Part shown: in pieces, positions 12,169 to 24,900 of the stretch
Layout: every line of letters starts with the position of its first letter
Position numbering within the stretch: position 1 is the stretch's first letter
NCBI RefSeq assembly: GCF_003073045.1
Contig: NC_037601.1
Location: 21,860,150-21,924,149 of the forward strand
Source of the DNA: Pomacea canaliculata
Lineage: Eukaryota > Mollusca > Gastropoda > Architaenioglossa > Ampullariidae
Reading direction: 5' to 3'
Length of the DNA stretch: 64,000 nucleotides
Made by a program: the position numbers and the translations under genes
Notes under the pieces: model-generated
What the model saw: only the letters and a program-made list of their open reading frames with translations
Database searches by the model: none
Told to the model about the DNA's origin: nothing

Positions 12169-13407
12169 ACACAGGGTCATCTGCCACAAACATGACTTTG
12201 GCTTCCTTCTTTCGTGAAGAACATTTCCTTTCTCTTAGATCATCGCAATGCCGCCAGTTGTCATCATTGCAGCTGTCCCTGTTCCTACACCCTGACTGAA
12301 ACGCTGACACAGAAGAGGAACATTGTTTAATGGCTTTAGTTCTTCTACCTGAAAAGGTTTTTCTTTTCTTCAATGACGGAGAAGAGCAGACGTTACGTCT
12401 ACGGCTGATGTTTCTAGACAGTGATGCCAAGGGAGTCATTTGCTGAGGTGGTGAGTAGCTGCACAAAGTCGTTTCTGACTGACAAGCCACTCGATTTTTG
12501 TTTTCTGATATGGAAATAGACGATTCTTCATGTTCTAACAGTGACATTTGATGCTCCATTTCATCGTCTAGTGTAGGTGAGAGAACATTTATTTGGCGAA
12601 AGGAGGAGCTGCGTGACACAATGTAATCATACTCGTGACCCTGGCCAACCTCGGGTAGACAAAGAGAAGAGTAATAATTTTCTGTTTCTGAGCTAGAGTG
12701 TATGCCTTTGGGGATGTTTTCATCCTTGTCCTCAAATGTTTCATTGCGTGACTGCTCAAACTCATTGACTGAGGAGCAGCCGTTGTCTTCTTCGTGGATG
12801 TTGTCCTGTTCATTGGAAGCTATCAAGTGGAGGCTGGTCTCATTCATGTTATTGAATACGTCGCTGCATGGCTTCTGAAGCTGATAAACTAAGGAGCAAC
12901 CGTTTACTTCAATGTTGATATCGTCATCATTAACACATATTGGTGGGATGACGGCGTAGTCACTGTCCTCACATACTTCACCTTGTGGCAGCTCACTGTT
13001 CACATCTTCTCTCTCTGTTTTTAACCTGCTTCCCAAGATGACATTTTGACTTGCACTGTCGTGAACGCAGAAATCTCTTCTCCTGTCCATACCATTCAAG
13101 ATGGTGGACTTCGTGTCTTTCTCCCTCTGAGGAGCGTTTCCCTCATGGAAATGTACCATCAGGGGAACCTTTACCTCCCGCTGGTTATGGTTTGTACTCT
13201 TCCATCTCTTAGACTTTGTAAATTTTTTATTAGTAGGATGTCTTTCGTCCAAATTCTCTGACTTAAGATCTTTTCTGGTTGCGAAATGTTTTCTTATGCT
13301 ACCTAAGATGGTTCCAACTTTTTTGCGCACATGTGTCTGCCTCGAATTTTTCAGTTGTCTCCTCTGATGATCTGTTCTCAGGAGCTGGATCGCACAGGTA
13401 CTTGATA
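12158..13407 (-). CDS. Long disordered tail ORF, probable last exon of paralogue 2, with tyrosine motifs
   Basis: An open frame of about 1.2 kb follows a good acceptor (TTGCAG, ending at 13408). Composition is Ser, Asn, Glu and Lys rich with no folded domain. A weak repeat of about 37 residues carries NGCSLVYQLQ and NGCSSVNEFE. Tyrosines sit in short hydrophobic or acidic contexts: SDYAVI, ENYYSSL, EYDYIVS and a C-terminal VYVI. SDYAVI fits the ITIM-like pattern [SIVL]xYxx[IVL]. Joining from the exon ending at 14022 gives a frame that runs into a stop near 13295 unless one base in an A6 run (about 13322) is skipped; the flanking frames are both protein-like. A separate gene is possible, but position and strand favour a tail like that of paralogue 3. 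Confidence 0.6.
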
Positions 13408-14021
13408 CTGCAACAAATACACTCTCATCATTTCTTTTTACTGCTGACTTATTATTTTAGTTCCATATTATTAAACGATAATCACAGATGAGCATTTGGT
13501 CTTGTCGGATGGATAGCGATTCATTCCGTAAATTAATTACTGTTAGTAACTATTGAAGAAGTAGAACCTTAAAAATTGGAAAGAACAAAACAAAAGGATT
13601 TCGGAATTTATTGTGTCACATAGCTGCAGTGTTTATTCTTTCGCATAAAGACAAATTTTATTATCTTACATAATACATAATAATCATAATAATTATAATA
13701 AATGTGAAGTACATCACAGGCGTTGACGACCAGTGATTACAGGAAAAGTACTTTCGGAGGAGGCACCGAGGGAATTGCGAAAAGTTTATTTTTATGCTCA
13801 GCTTTCTCTGTGTACAATTTCTTTTCTTCTTGGGTTCATTGAACAGACCGTGCTATGTCTGCTGCAAAAAGCGACCAACCCAAGCTGAGAGCTGAGAAAA
13901 GTTGCTTAGTTTTTGTTACTCCATAAGGACCATAGGGCCGCAACAACACCTCGCCAACAGCCCCCTTTAGAGAAGTAATTTATATTTATTTTGAATGGTA
14001 ATTAATGTTTGAAATGCTCAC

Positions 14022-15905
14022 ATGAAAGGTTTGGGTGGTGATGCACCAGACAGATGTTGGCGCAGAATGTTCAGAATGTCCGCGGCTGTTGGCCTCTTGC
14101 TGGGAATGGAGTGACGACAATCCAGAACCAAACTATGGAGCCAGTGTGGACAGAGTTCGGGTTTGGGTAGCTCCGTATTCTCTCTGACAAAACTTAGCAC
14201 CTGAATAATATCAAAATTTGCATGAAAATGAGGAAAATGGCGAATATGAGACAGCAACCGTTTTTAAAAAATACATTGATCTTACGGTAAATGGAATGAG
14301 TCGCATGCGATTTCTGTGGAAGCAATGACATTCTGTTCAGCTAGGGTAGATATGAAAAGAATAATAACAGAAGAAACAAACGCTGTCTCTGGAGATATCA
14401 GCACACGGCTCAAAGTCCTCGATCCTTGCATTGGGCTTGATTGTACTTATGTCTCTGGCATTAAAGACCTCCCACACCATTGTTGCGAATGTGAACACAT
14501 CACTTGCACGACTGTAGGTGTTCGCAACAAGCACCTCAGGGGCCAGTCTGTTAAAACATGTTCATTTTATCTTGTTCAGTTCTTTTGTCAGAATTCCCAA
14601 CTATGACAAAACTCAGTTATAATTACTAGTGAACAAAATTATTTTAAGTGTAAACAACTTTCTGCACTAAGCTTAACGTATTTTTGACATGCGCCACTTT
14701 TACATTCTCTCCCTTCTTCGTCTCTTCTCTCTCTTCCTCTCTTTCTTTCCTCACCCTTCTTTGATAATACTTTGTCATGGATCCTTTACCATGCTGGCCA
14801 TGCTTGAAACGGTTTACAATTACTTAATTACTGTGTAAAAGGAATGTTTGTGCTAGTATTTATAGTAGTGATGGTTGGTGTATGTTGGTAGAAGTGGTGA
14901 TGGCGATTGGTGAGGACTTGCCTGCGCCAGCAGTCAGGAAATGCTTTGTCCACGTGATGTTCCTGTGTTTCGCGCAGACGACACATGCGACCGATGCGAG
15001 CAAAGACCGCCTGCAAAACACACAAACTTCTAAATATGCTTTATTTTCACGAAGCAGGAGAGAAAGACAGCGAAGAAAACAGAAATACTCAGATGTAATA
15101 GTTTCAACCTTCAGTTGTACTTTCAAATACTATTGCTGAATATGGACGATAATGTGCTTATATTCAGTCAAAATTATTCACACAATGTTCAGTCTAGCAG
15201 AATGGTACTGTGTCAAATGCCATTTAGTACTCCATAACAAAAGTATGATTATCTGCTGTTGACTAAACGACACCAGCACGTGCATGAACAAAAGCCATCT
15301 GTCGGTGTCAGGTTGTAGCTGAAAAACTCTTCCCTGATCACAGCCGTTTTGAGAGTTGTTGAAGCACGATATTCTCGTTCCTAGAACAAATAAAAATCAA
15401 AAGGTATTCTTCTCTGCATCTTTTTATAAAGGAAAATTAATTAACTGAAAAAGTACCGTAGGGTATGTAAAAAGAAATACGTTACCTCTCGGTGTAAGCA
15501 AGAGGTCAAACTCGTGACCTCATCTTTGTCCACAGATAGGCTTTATACAAAAACCTGTATACTTCAATGTGCAATTGTGGCAGAAGGCTAGGGAGGGAAA
15601 TAAACTGAGGAATTTTGGGGAGAGAAACACGTATTTCTTTTCTTCAAGGTTGTGTCTGTATTTGCCTGTATATGCCTAATTTCCCTTCTGAAGGGCAGTC
15701 TCCCATAGACACAACCGGATAAACTGTTCATCCTAAACTGTGAATGACTCACGTGTACATGTTGTCCGTCGTGCTGGCTCAAGCGGACCATTCCTTGCTC
15801 ATCATCCACCCAGCATTTTACTGGAAGTTTCGATGACTCTATCAGGCGCAGATCGCTGTTTGTAAATTTCTGTGACAGTTTTTCTTTTACAATGGTGTGG
15901 TCCCC
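14022..15905 (-). other. Kinase domain 2 exons of paralogue 2 (degenerate pseudokinase)
   Basis: Five short exons. 15905-15753 is the N-lobe-like segment (TIVKEKL..., QHDGQHVH). About 15380-15280 begins EREYRAS. 15010-14918 replaces the catalytic loop with HRNITWTKHF. 14547-14382 starts LAPEVL and has the helix-F region SRASDVFTFATMVWEVF. 14200-14022 ends with KRPTAADIL. A GC donor at 14921 is possible, but a GT donor after 14918 keeps the phase. No DFG motif remains and the activation segment is almost absent. The exon from 14547 to 14382 is 166 nt, the same as in paralogue 3. Confidence 0.72.
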
Positions 15906-18900
15906 CTGAAGAACAAATATAGCTCTTTGTTCCTACTCTAAGGTTTTTGTACTAATAACACTTCCTTATTAAAGGCATTGTGGGGTGCATTTACTCCTAA
16001 AGAATGGGTAAACGTAGATCATCTTGCAAAGAAAGAGGTCAGTCTCGTGACCCCAGCTTTGTCCACAGAAAAGCCTAATAGAAAAATCACTAAAACAAAA
16101 AAGCTCCCAAATGTTCAATGACATACATGTAGTGACCCCTTTACTCAATATTTATATAGAAAAACAAGGACCTACTCAGTATTTTGCCTGAACTGATTAA
16201 ACACCTTTTATTCTCTAGTACGGGAGTTCACACTTCCGTAAGCGCGTATGCAAACAGATGAGAGAGAGAGAGAGAGGGAAAGAGCGAGAAAAAACACACA
16301 GAGACATAGAGAGAGAGTGTGGGGTGTAGAGATCAACTCACTTTAATGTTGATGTCTATCCACTGGTCTGTGACAAGCTCTCTTCCCTAATAGCTGTGCA
16401 AGATTCTTTGTGCCAACTCTCAGTTCGAGTTTTTCGGTACAAGGGCGAGTCCTTTCCTGCCAAATGCATTAATAGAATGTTTATCCCTAATTATCACTTA
16501 TTGAAACATATTTTGGTACCAGTCCCAGGTAAGGGCATTTCTTTTTATAAACAAGTGTTTTTGCCAAAGCATTAGTTCGGTATTAATACAGTTGCTATCA
16601 ACGTGGTTGAGGTACAGCTGTGAAGACATTGGGATTATTGCTAATTAAAGTTAAACAATCAAACATTGCTGACTGTATCGTAGCTGTTATTTTTTCTGCG
16701 TGGTCTTCGTCTGATCCTTGGCCCATTTTTTAAAGTTAGTAGATTCTGTGTTCAGATACAACTTTTGTAGAGGAAATAATCAGTTTTCAAGCAGCTATTA
16801 AAGGGATACTAAAGGGTAGTGATAAGGCTGTGGCGACAGTCAAACGTTTCAAAAATAGATTTAGTTAGAATTACAGAGCACGAGAGCGATACAGGAGAAA
16901 TAAAGGATTCGTTTCTCACTTAATTACCACTTATTAGACTATTTCGGTTGCCGATGTTTATAAAAATCGAAAATCCAGTGAAATCGACCCTTGTGTCCTT
17001 CCGCGAGTAGCTACGATAGCTTCCCGAGATGAGTCAAGCAGACGAGTCTTTTGTTGACGTCACAAACGACAGGAAGAGTCTGTAGTCATTGCTAGGATAG
17101 TGATCGTGGTGTCTCTTAGTTGGATTTGTGATCTCCAAAGTCATTAACTATCGAGATGGCCATGATAATGTTCAATTTTACCAATTTGAACCACTATGCT
17201 CACCGACTGCTCCTCGGAGGACGAGGAAAATGTTGCAGCAGTCGAAGCACAAAGCAGGTACGTAGGACAGAGATCTGTAGGGACAGATCTCTGGTAGGAC
17301 TATAGAAGTAAGTCATACTGTGTGCACGGGAACAGAAAGTGAACGCATGCTTTACCTTCAAGCACTTTAAATAAACATAATGCACTCAAACTCTTTACAC
17401 TGGGCAATTGTTGTTGACGAATTCACTTCGTAGTGTATTTAAAAAATAAAATTACATTTGGTAATGCTAATTATTTCCTCACACACACCGGAATATTCAC
17501 ATTGTATATGATAATTTGGGTTTTAAGTGAACTTTCCTAAGGATAGTTTAAAAATTAATAGTTGAAACTGTATTTGACTTTTATATAATACTAATAATAT
17601 AATACTATTTGCCCTTTTTGGGGGATATAGTTGAATATTACACTAATGACTTACTTTATTAACAATGATGGATAGAATTCAAGCAGAGACGTTGCTTTAT
17701 ATGTTATTATGCCTGTGCTTTTAACTTATATGTTTGTTGTTTAATGTGTATTGACATAGATTCATTTATCACGTTCAGACTGGTGCATTTGTGAGCATTG
17801 TGAGGAATGGCCACAACAAATTGTTGAGCATAAAAAATGTAGAGTAAAAGCTTAAAAGTGAATTGTCAAGAAATGTTCCCTATACATCATGAAAATTGTT
17901 ACATTTATCCAATCCAGTTATTGGACACACTTCATATCAGATGCATCATGTATCTGACATGAAGTAAAATAATCTTCCCTTAGTTAACATTAATTTCTTT
18001 TATTTGTTCAAACTCAGGTATGGGACACAGATCTTTATGTCCAAATTTGCATGCATCTGGCATTTTATTTTACAAACATCATTTCTGAATACTTGGTGTG
18101 AATTTACTTTCTTTTTTTCTTACAAACTAATAAACAATGCAAGGAAACTGTGTGAGAATGATTTCTCTTTCACATAATATACAGACATGGGCTTAATCTT
18201 TTTATTTCCTCAGTTCCACTGCATGTGAATTTTTCATTTGATTGCTCTGTAAGCATTTAAAACAGTTTCAACAATGTATTTTGTCATAATTTTCTAATTC
18301 TTGCACAGTTATGGATTCCAATAACCAAGTGGATAATTTGAGACACATGTGTGTTTGGTACTTGTCAAACATTTAGGAAGCCTAAAAGAGTGTGGCTGTG
18401 ATGTCCAGGAGTAATGATGGCCACAGGAGCTGTCTTGGCATATGGTTATAAATTTGACTTCTATGTGACACCATCTATAGTTGTGATAGAGGGGTTGCTA
18501 CACTGCCTGCACACTCAGCAGCTCCCGACTTCTTTTCGTGAATGATAAATTTTCTTTCCAGGAAGGGATTTGTGCCCAGTATATTTCTGAGAATTCCTAG
18601 AGACAAATATCGAGACTAAATCAGTTAAAACCATAAATCATTTTTATAGCTAAATATCAGCTTAATTCTTGTGCTAGCATGTTTCTGATATAAACTATCA
18701 AGTACTGACTGTTTGTTAGTACTGCAATATAAATTTGTTTACTGGTGCCCTCGATGCTGAACCACTCTGAGGTGTCATTTTCATTTTCTGACTCCCATAT
18801 CAATATCAGGATCACTAGCAGACATTTATAGACACAATTTTCTTTTTTCATTTCATTATGAAAAAAATTTATCCACATAAAATTTACAAAGCCATATAAA

Positions 18901-21900
18901 ATTATTTTATCTAAGTGTTTAAAACTGCACAATTTTTGGCCTTGAATATCCTTATAAGAAGAAAATATCTGCACAGTTTGTGGAATGCCAATTTTAGATA
19001 AAAGAGAGTGTAATAGAGAAAAGAACTAAAAACCATTACCTTTCAGGATTGGAGCTGAGATCTGGTCTGACCTCTTATTTAAGCACAGTTGAACTGTTTG
19101 TTGTGAGACTTGTTATAGTCTGAACATTAAAGTTTTACAAAGTAATCATTCCACAAAACATCACTAATAATGTATGATTATACCATGTGATCAAGCTATT
19201 ATTATTTTTTATTCTTTACAGTATCCAACTAAAACCACAATCATTAATATTACTCTAATTTTCAAATGTTGAAATATCAATTCTAACTTCCGCAGTGTAC
19301 TGCACATAGATTTCACTACTATTGTTGATAAGCTCATTATGTAGGAAATACCTTTCACATGCATTTCATTGTTTTTAGATTTCATAAACAATAGGCTGTC
19401 TTTTCAAAATATGATTTAAAAATATTTCATTTTATAAAGCAAACATGATTTTTAAAAAAATAATGTAACAAGTGACAGGATTTCAACAATCATTTCTTTT
19501 ACACTTTCAGTTTGATGCTGACATTTTTCATTTATTATGCATGTACTATGAATTTTACCTATTGAAATCGCTTATTATAAGTACCAGTTTATTGTTTATA
19601 GATATATACAGTCTTTGATATGTATATGTAATGTTATCTACCAATAATGAAAAGTGCATTTTGTAAACACAGTAACAGTAGCACTGATACTGACCTGTTT
19701 ATGCTGTAGTCGTTTGGCAAGTGAAACGTCTGTCAGATAGATCCTTCATTCTTTTTCGAGAATTTCATTGTGTTGAAAATTGTCGGAATTGCATCTGGCA
19801 GAAGCTGTGCCTTGAAGGCCAAATCTAACTGTTTGGACATTCGGGTCCGGCTAGTAAAGCACCTGATCGTCAACAAATGCTTGCACAACACCTCCCACTC
19901 TTGGCTCCCAAACGTGTGGCATCGGCCTTGTTATTGTATGACACACTCTTTTTGTAAGGCTCGATCTGTCTTTCGGAAAATGATGACAATGTCGAATCTT
20001 TTCACATTTTTTCGTGGCAATGGTGCAGGCATGGTTCGGTCTCAATGTAAACAATCCTACTGAAACGTATAAGGTCACGTGACAGAACGAGAGTTCGTCG
20101 AAGCAGACGAAAGAGTCCGTGTAATTTCTCTTCTTAACGCAACATTCTACTACAAACCTTCAACTTTTTTCACATGAACAGACATGAAAATAGACGAGAT
20201 TCAAATTGATCCTACTATTTACGAGTTTCTAAGCAGTTTAATTTTCCCTTTAGTATCCCTTTAAGTTACAGTGGCATTACACGTGTACCAAACAGAGAAG
20301 TGCATTTTCTGAGTGTATTTTAAAGATCCTCTGCGGACTTGCCATTGGTTCACAAAAAACCTACAAATGGAAATATGCGTTTCAAATATAAAATGTTAAG
20401 TAGTGTTGATTGTGAGAATTTAAACTATCTTGCTGTTTTCTCTAAAAGATATTACTTTACTTACTTGCTGCAATCAGCTGCTGAACAGAGGGCGGGATAC
20501 CCTGGAGGTAAGGCACCATAGGATTAATATTTTAGTTTTAAAAAAGACTCAGGTCATTAACACATATCTAACGTCTCACCCGTCTCGAAGGAAATTCATT
20601 TTGTGAAACGCTGCTTCGATTTTTATCTGAAAATGTATTCTACCTTTTGAAAATCAGTCATACTTGGAGTCTTGAAATTATTAATTAAAAATTAATAGTT
20701 ATAGTCCTACAGTATTGGGGTGGTTAAATTAGCAGTTTTGAAGCACATACACACATATTCAAACATGTATAAAATATGCATGCACAGAAAACGAGACACA
20801 AAGTAAGTCTTATGATCAAATGTTAGGTAATGATTAATACCTTTTCAGGCACGTGACCTCGCTGTGTCTGTCTGCTACTTGGTGACGGATACTGAGTCTC
20901 CATGATCAGAGATTCTTCCAACGACATTTCTACAATGATTCCATGTTGTACAGAGGGTTATAGTATTTTCAGTAATTTTTAAAAATTAAAATAATTCTCA
21001 CACGCACTCAGACATACGCCTACACAAGCACAATCACCTGCAGTAGACGTTTGAACAGTTAAAATATATGCTGTCTGGACAAAAAAATAATAAATAAATA
21101 ATAATAACCCTGTTAACGATCTGCAACAAGTTTTGGAAAACGGGGAAACGACCTGCTTTTGCCAAGAAAGGAATCTTGATTGTTTGCACACTATCTCACT
21201 ATCAGCATCCCATCTACCTAGCGCACGTGCTAGTGACTGCAGATACCTTCCCCAGCGCCGTCTGCATCCTCCATGTGCTGCAGGCTTTCTTTCAGACTCT
21301 CCAGGCTCGGCCTTTCGCTGGGGTTCCAGCTCGTGCACTTCTCCACCATGTCAAGAATAACTTTTGGGGCGCAAGGCCATGGGAAAAGCTTGATGCTGCC
21401 CGGTTCCTTGTTCATCTGCTCATAGAAAGGATAAAAGCGTATTACACGTGCGTTTCCGATTAAATTTAGGTACAAGAAAACAAAAACTAAGCTATTTCTT
21501 GGACATTCGTACTTTAGGGTTGAGATCAGTGTCTTGTAATTGATCTTGACTAATGTTTAATAGTGTATTATCTGTTTATTAACGTTTATGGTGTATGTAT
21601 AATCATTACTGTATTCCTCTCCTCCTCCACGTCATCATCGCTGTCGTTGTCGTCGCTGCCGTCATAATCATCATTGTTACATTATCATCAGTAAAACAGA
21701 CAAGAGTAGTAGAGTGAAACCAGTTCTGCTTTGAACTAAAATAAAGTTATATTTTCCTTTATTGTAATGAGTTTCTTTCTTCAAAGAGATGACTTAAAGA
21801 GGGAGAGGCAAAGAGCGAAAGAGAAACGAGGAGTGATTAAAAGTGAAAAATAAAGTAAGAAAAATTAAAGTAAGCAAGACATGATAGTAATGTAGAGATG

Positions 21901-24900
21901 GGGAAGAGAAATGTATCAATGTATTCCAGGATTATTCCCCTTCAGAAGGGACGAGCACACATCAGCGAGAAACACAGTTTCTTAGTAAATCTTTTACATT
22001 TTCAAAACTTCACAATCTTCTACGATAAACATTTTGTAACTTTTCAACGTATATTAAATATAATAAAAAAAAATTTGGATTTCACTTCTCCTTTATATTT
22101 TTTGGCCGACGATGTACTTTAGAAGATATTAGTTGTGTCAGCTAGTGTTATAAAATCAAAGTACTTTTTAAATAATTTACCTTTTTGAGGATGTCCTCTG
22201 TAGTCATGCTGTAACTGGTGTAGGGTTCACAGCCGTATGTTGCTATCTCATACATGACACAGCCAATCTGCCACACCATTGACTTCAGCGAGTAACGGCC
22301 GTCAAACAATGCTTCTGGGGCTGTCCACCTCACGGGGATAGGTCCATGGTCGCGAACTGAAACACCGACCATTGTTGTAAGCCTGTAAAACTGTGTTCAT
22401 GCAAGTGGGGAGGAAAACAACAGGAGCATGACGGAAATAATCTATTCTGATTTATCTGATAAAAAATTTAGCTATATAATACACAGTTTAGATAGATATT
22501 CCTAACTGCTATGCATCGTCCAGAAACTCTGATCAAACATTTGTCATAAACAGCGAAAGTTTAATCGCCATAATTACCAATGCAGATGTCGCCATTATTG
22601 CGATAGTAATGAGTTAGACTGAGATCCGCCAGCTGGATGATATAGTTGTCAGTAGACTGTAGGACCTGACACCTTGACTTTTCCTCTTGTTCTTCACGAT
22701 TCCTCCTCACCACCAGGTTATAACAGGTGAGATCTCGTGTGACAATTCCTTCATTCTCCAGCAAAGTGACTATGTCCACGATTTGACTCATGATCTTCGC
22801 TATTGTCTTCGTGTCCAGCCAGCGACCCTCTTTCCTGTGAAGACAGAGGTAAGAAAGAAGACGGTCCTCCTCCTCAACAACCTCGGTGATGTAGAAGGGA
22901 AAAGGTTTGTACTGATAGGCCAGGAGTTTCAACATGTGGTCACTCATGGGGCTTAAACGCTGCAGCATCGTCAAGTTCTGTTTGTGCATTTCAGAACGTG
23001 TTGCAGACTCTTTGCCGTGCTGGCTAGGATGGTGATCCAGGCACACACCAACATGGTAATCTTGCTGTGCCATGCAGTTGACAGTCGGTAGGTACATGGC
23101 ACAGTCTGCTTTGACATCACACAACTTGCAAGGGCTCACATTCCAGCTGCACGTTCCCGTTATAGCTTGTCTCCCTTCACTGTTTATGTCCCTTGCTTCA
23201 TCCAACCGGAAACCTAATCCTCGCAAGCTGTACTCTATGTGACCACTAGCCAGGTCTTTGAGGGACATCTTCACGTTCCTGTAAAGGCTTCTGAAGGTCT
23301 GGCGCACGCTGCTGGCTTTGTGAAACATCAGACTTCGTACCTCGCGAAGGAGGCGTTCCTTCTGGGAGGAGTTGTCGCTGCAGCTTTGAATAACGCCTGT
23401 TATTATTTGTGAAATACATTTTTGATGTTCGTATTTACTATCCCCGAACGGCTCTCGATCTAAAGTAAAGAAAGACACAAAAAATATGTTATTACTTTTA
23501 TTGTTTTATTTTGGTCGGGAGATGCATCTATGGTCGTTTGGGAGCAGTTGGGGGCTGCAAACTCGTTGCAGGAGGTCGACCGAACGCTGGTCTGAGTACG
23601 AAGATTAATTAATATTCCTGATTACTAGTCGGTTCTTTGCTTAATTAACGCATGAAAACGGGTTGTGTGCTGACTTCTCGAGAAAAGGAGACGATTCCGC
23701 CTGCTTAGAGTGAAAGACGAGATAACTCTGTTTGCTGGCTAACCTCCCCTCAACTCCCGGCTCTCTCTTTCTGAATGAGTGTGTGTGAATCGCATTTTCA
23801 TAGTGTACTCTCTTAAATTATCAAGTTATTAAAAATGTTCTAAATTTTCTTTACTAGTTAATTCTAGTTTTTTATTTGAACACTTCAGCAAGATGCACTA
23901 AGAACCAAATTTTACTTTTCTGCAGCTTTAATGAATCTATCATTGTTGTGATCATCAACCCTACGATGGAAATAAGGCAACAGCAACTTTTAAGTTCAGT
24001 TTTCATAGCTGTAATTTTTCTAATAGTGAAATTTCAATTTCGTTCGCGAACATATTAACATCCAGTAAAGTGACCATTACCTTCAACAAAAACGGTTTGA
24101 AGGAGCACCACGAGGCTTCGAATGATGAAAAAATCAATCATGGTTTTACTTTCCTGACTTATCCTGTACTTTCCTGTCTTTAGGTCGGTCACCTCATGCA
24201 TTTTCTTTAGTGCATTTAACAGCTTCAGACTCAGAGGCGTCCAACCATGTTTTGCCATCTAATTCGAAAAATAAATAGAATGATGATTGTATTATTCACA
24301 TTTATAACAATATTATATAAGTAGTACCTTCTCAAAGGTCTATGTTTTTCAATTGTTTGTGCTATGACCCAATATATTTCCAATCCATAGCTTATGAAAC
24401 TGTTGACATACCTCATTCAGAATTGAAAAGGCGCACATGACCAATTTGAAACACGATGTTCGACTGCTCTTGTCCTGTTCTGGAGATGCAGTGACGATGT
24501 CAGTCCAAGAAGGAGGAGACGAAAGTTCCTTGACCTCGTCTTTGAAGTGATCATAGAACTGCTTCAGGAACTTGAAGACTGTCTGTTTCATCCATCCACT
24601 AGCGACTTTCTTGTTTGATTTGGGTGACAGGATGAAAGAGGAACACAATTCCAGGTCTGGTTTCTCGCAGCGTGTGAAGATGGCCGAGACGGCCATAAGG
24701 TGCAGGCTAGCCATGCTGAGGACCTGCTCGTCGTCGTCGTTTAACTTTGCTAGGGCCTGCTGGGTCCTCTCCGCGACATCAACGAGCTCTCTGGTTAACG
24801 ACTTGTCTTGGCTGTTAATGAAAATAGTGAAAGTACTGACTTTGGGACCATATTTCACTCTTTTTTTTCGTGAAAGTATTGTTTCTTTTGGTTCGGCATG

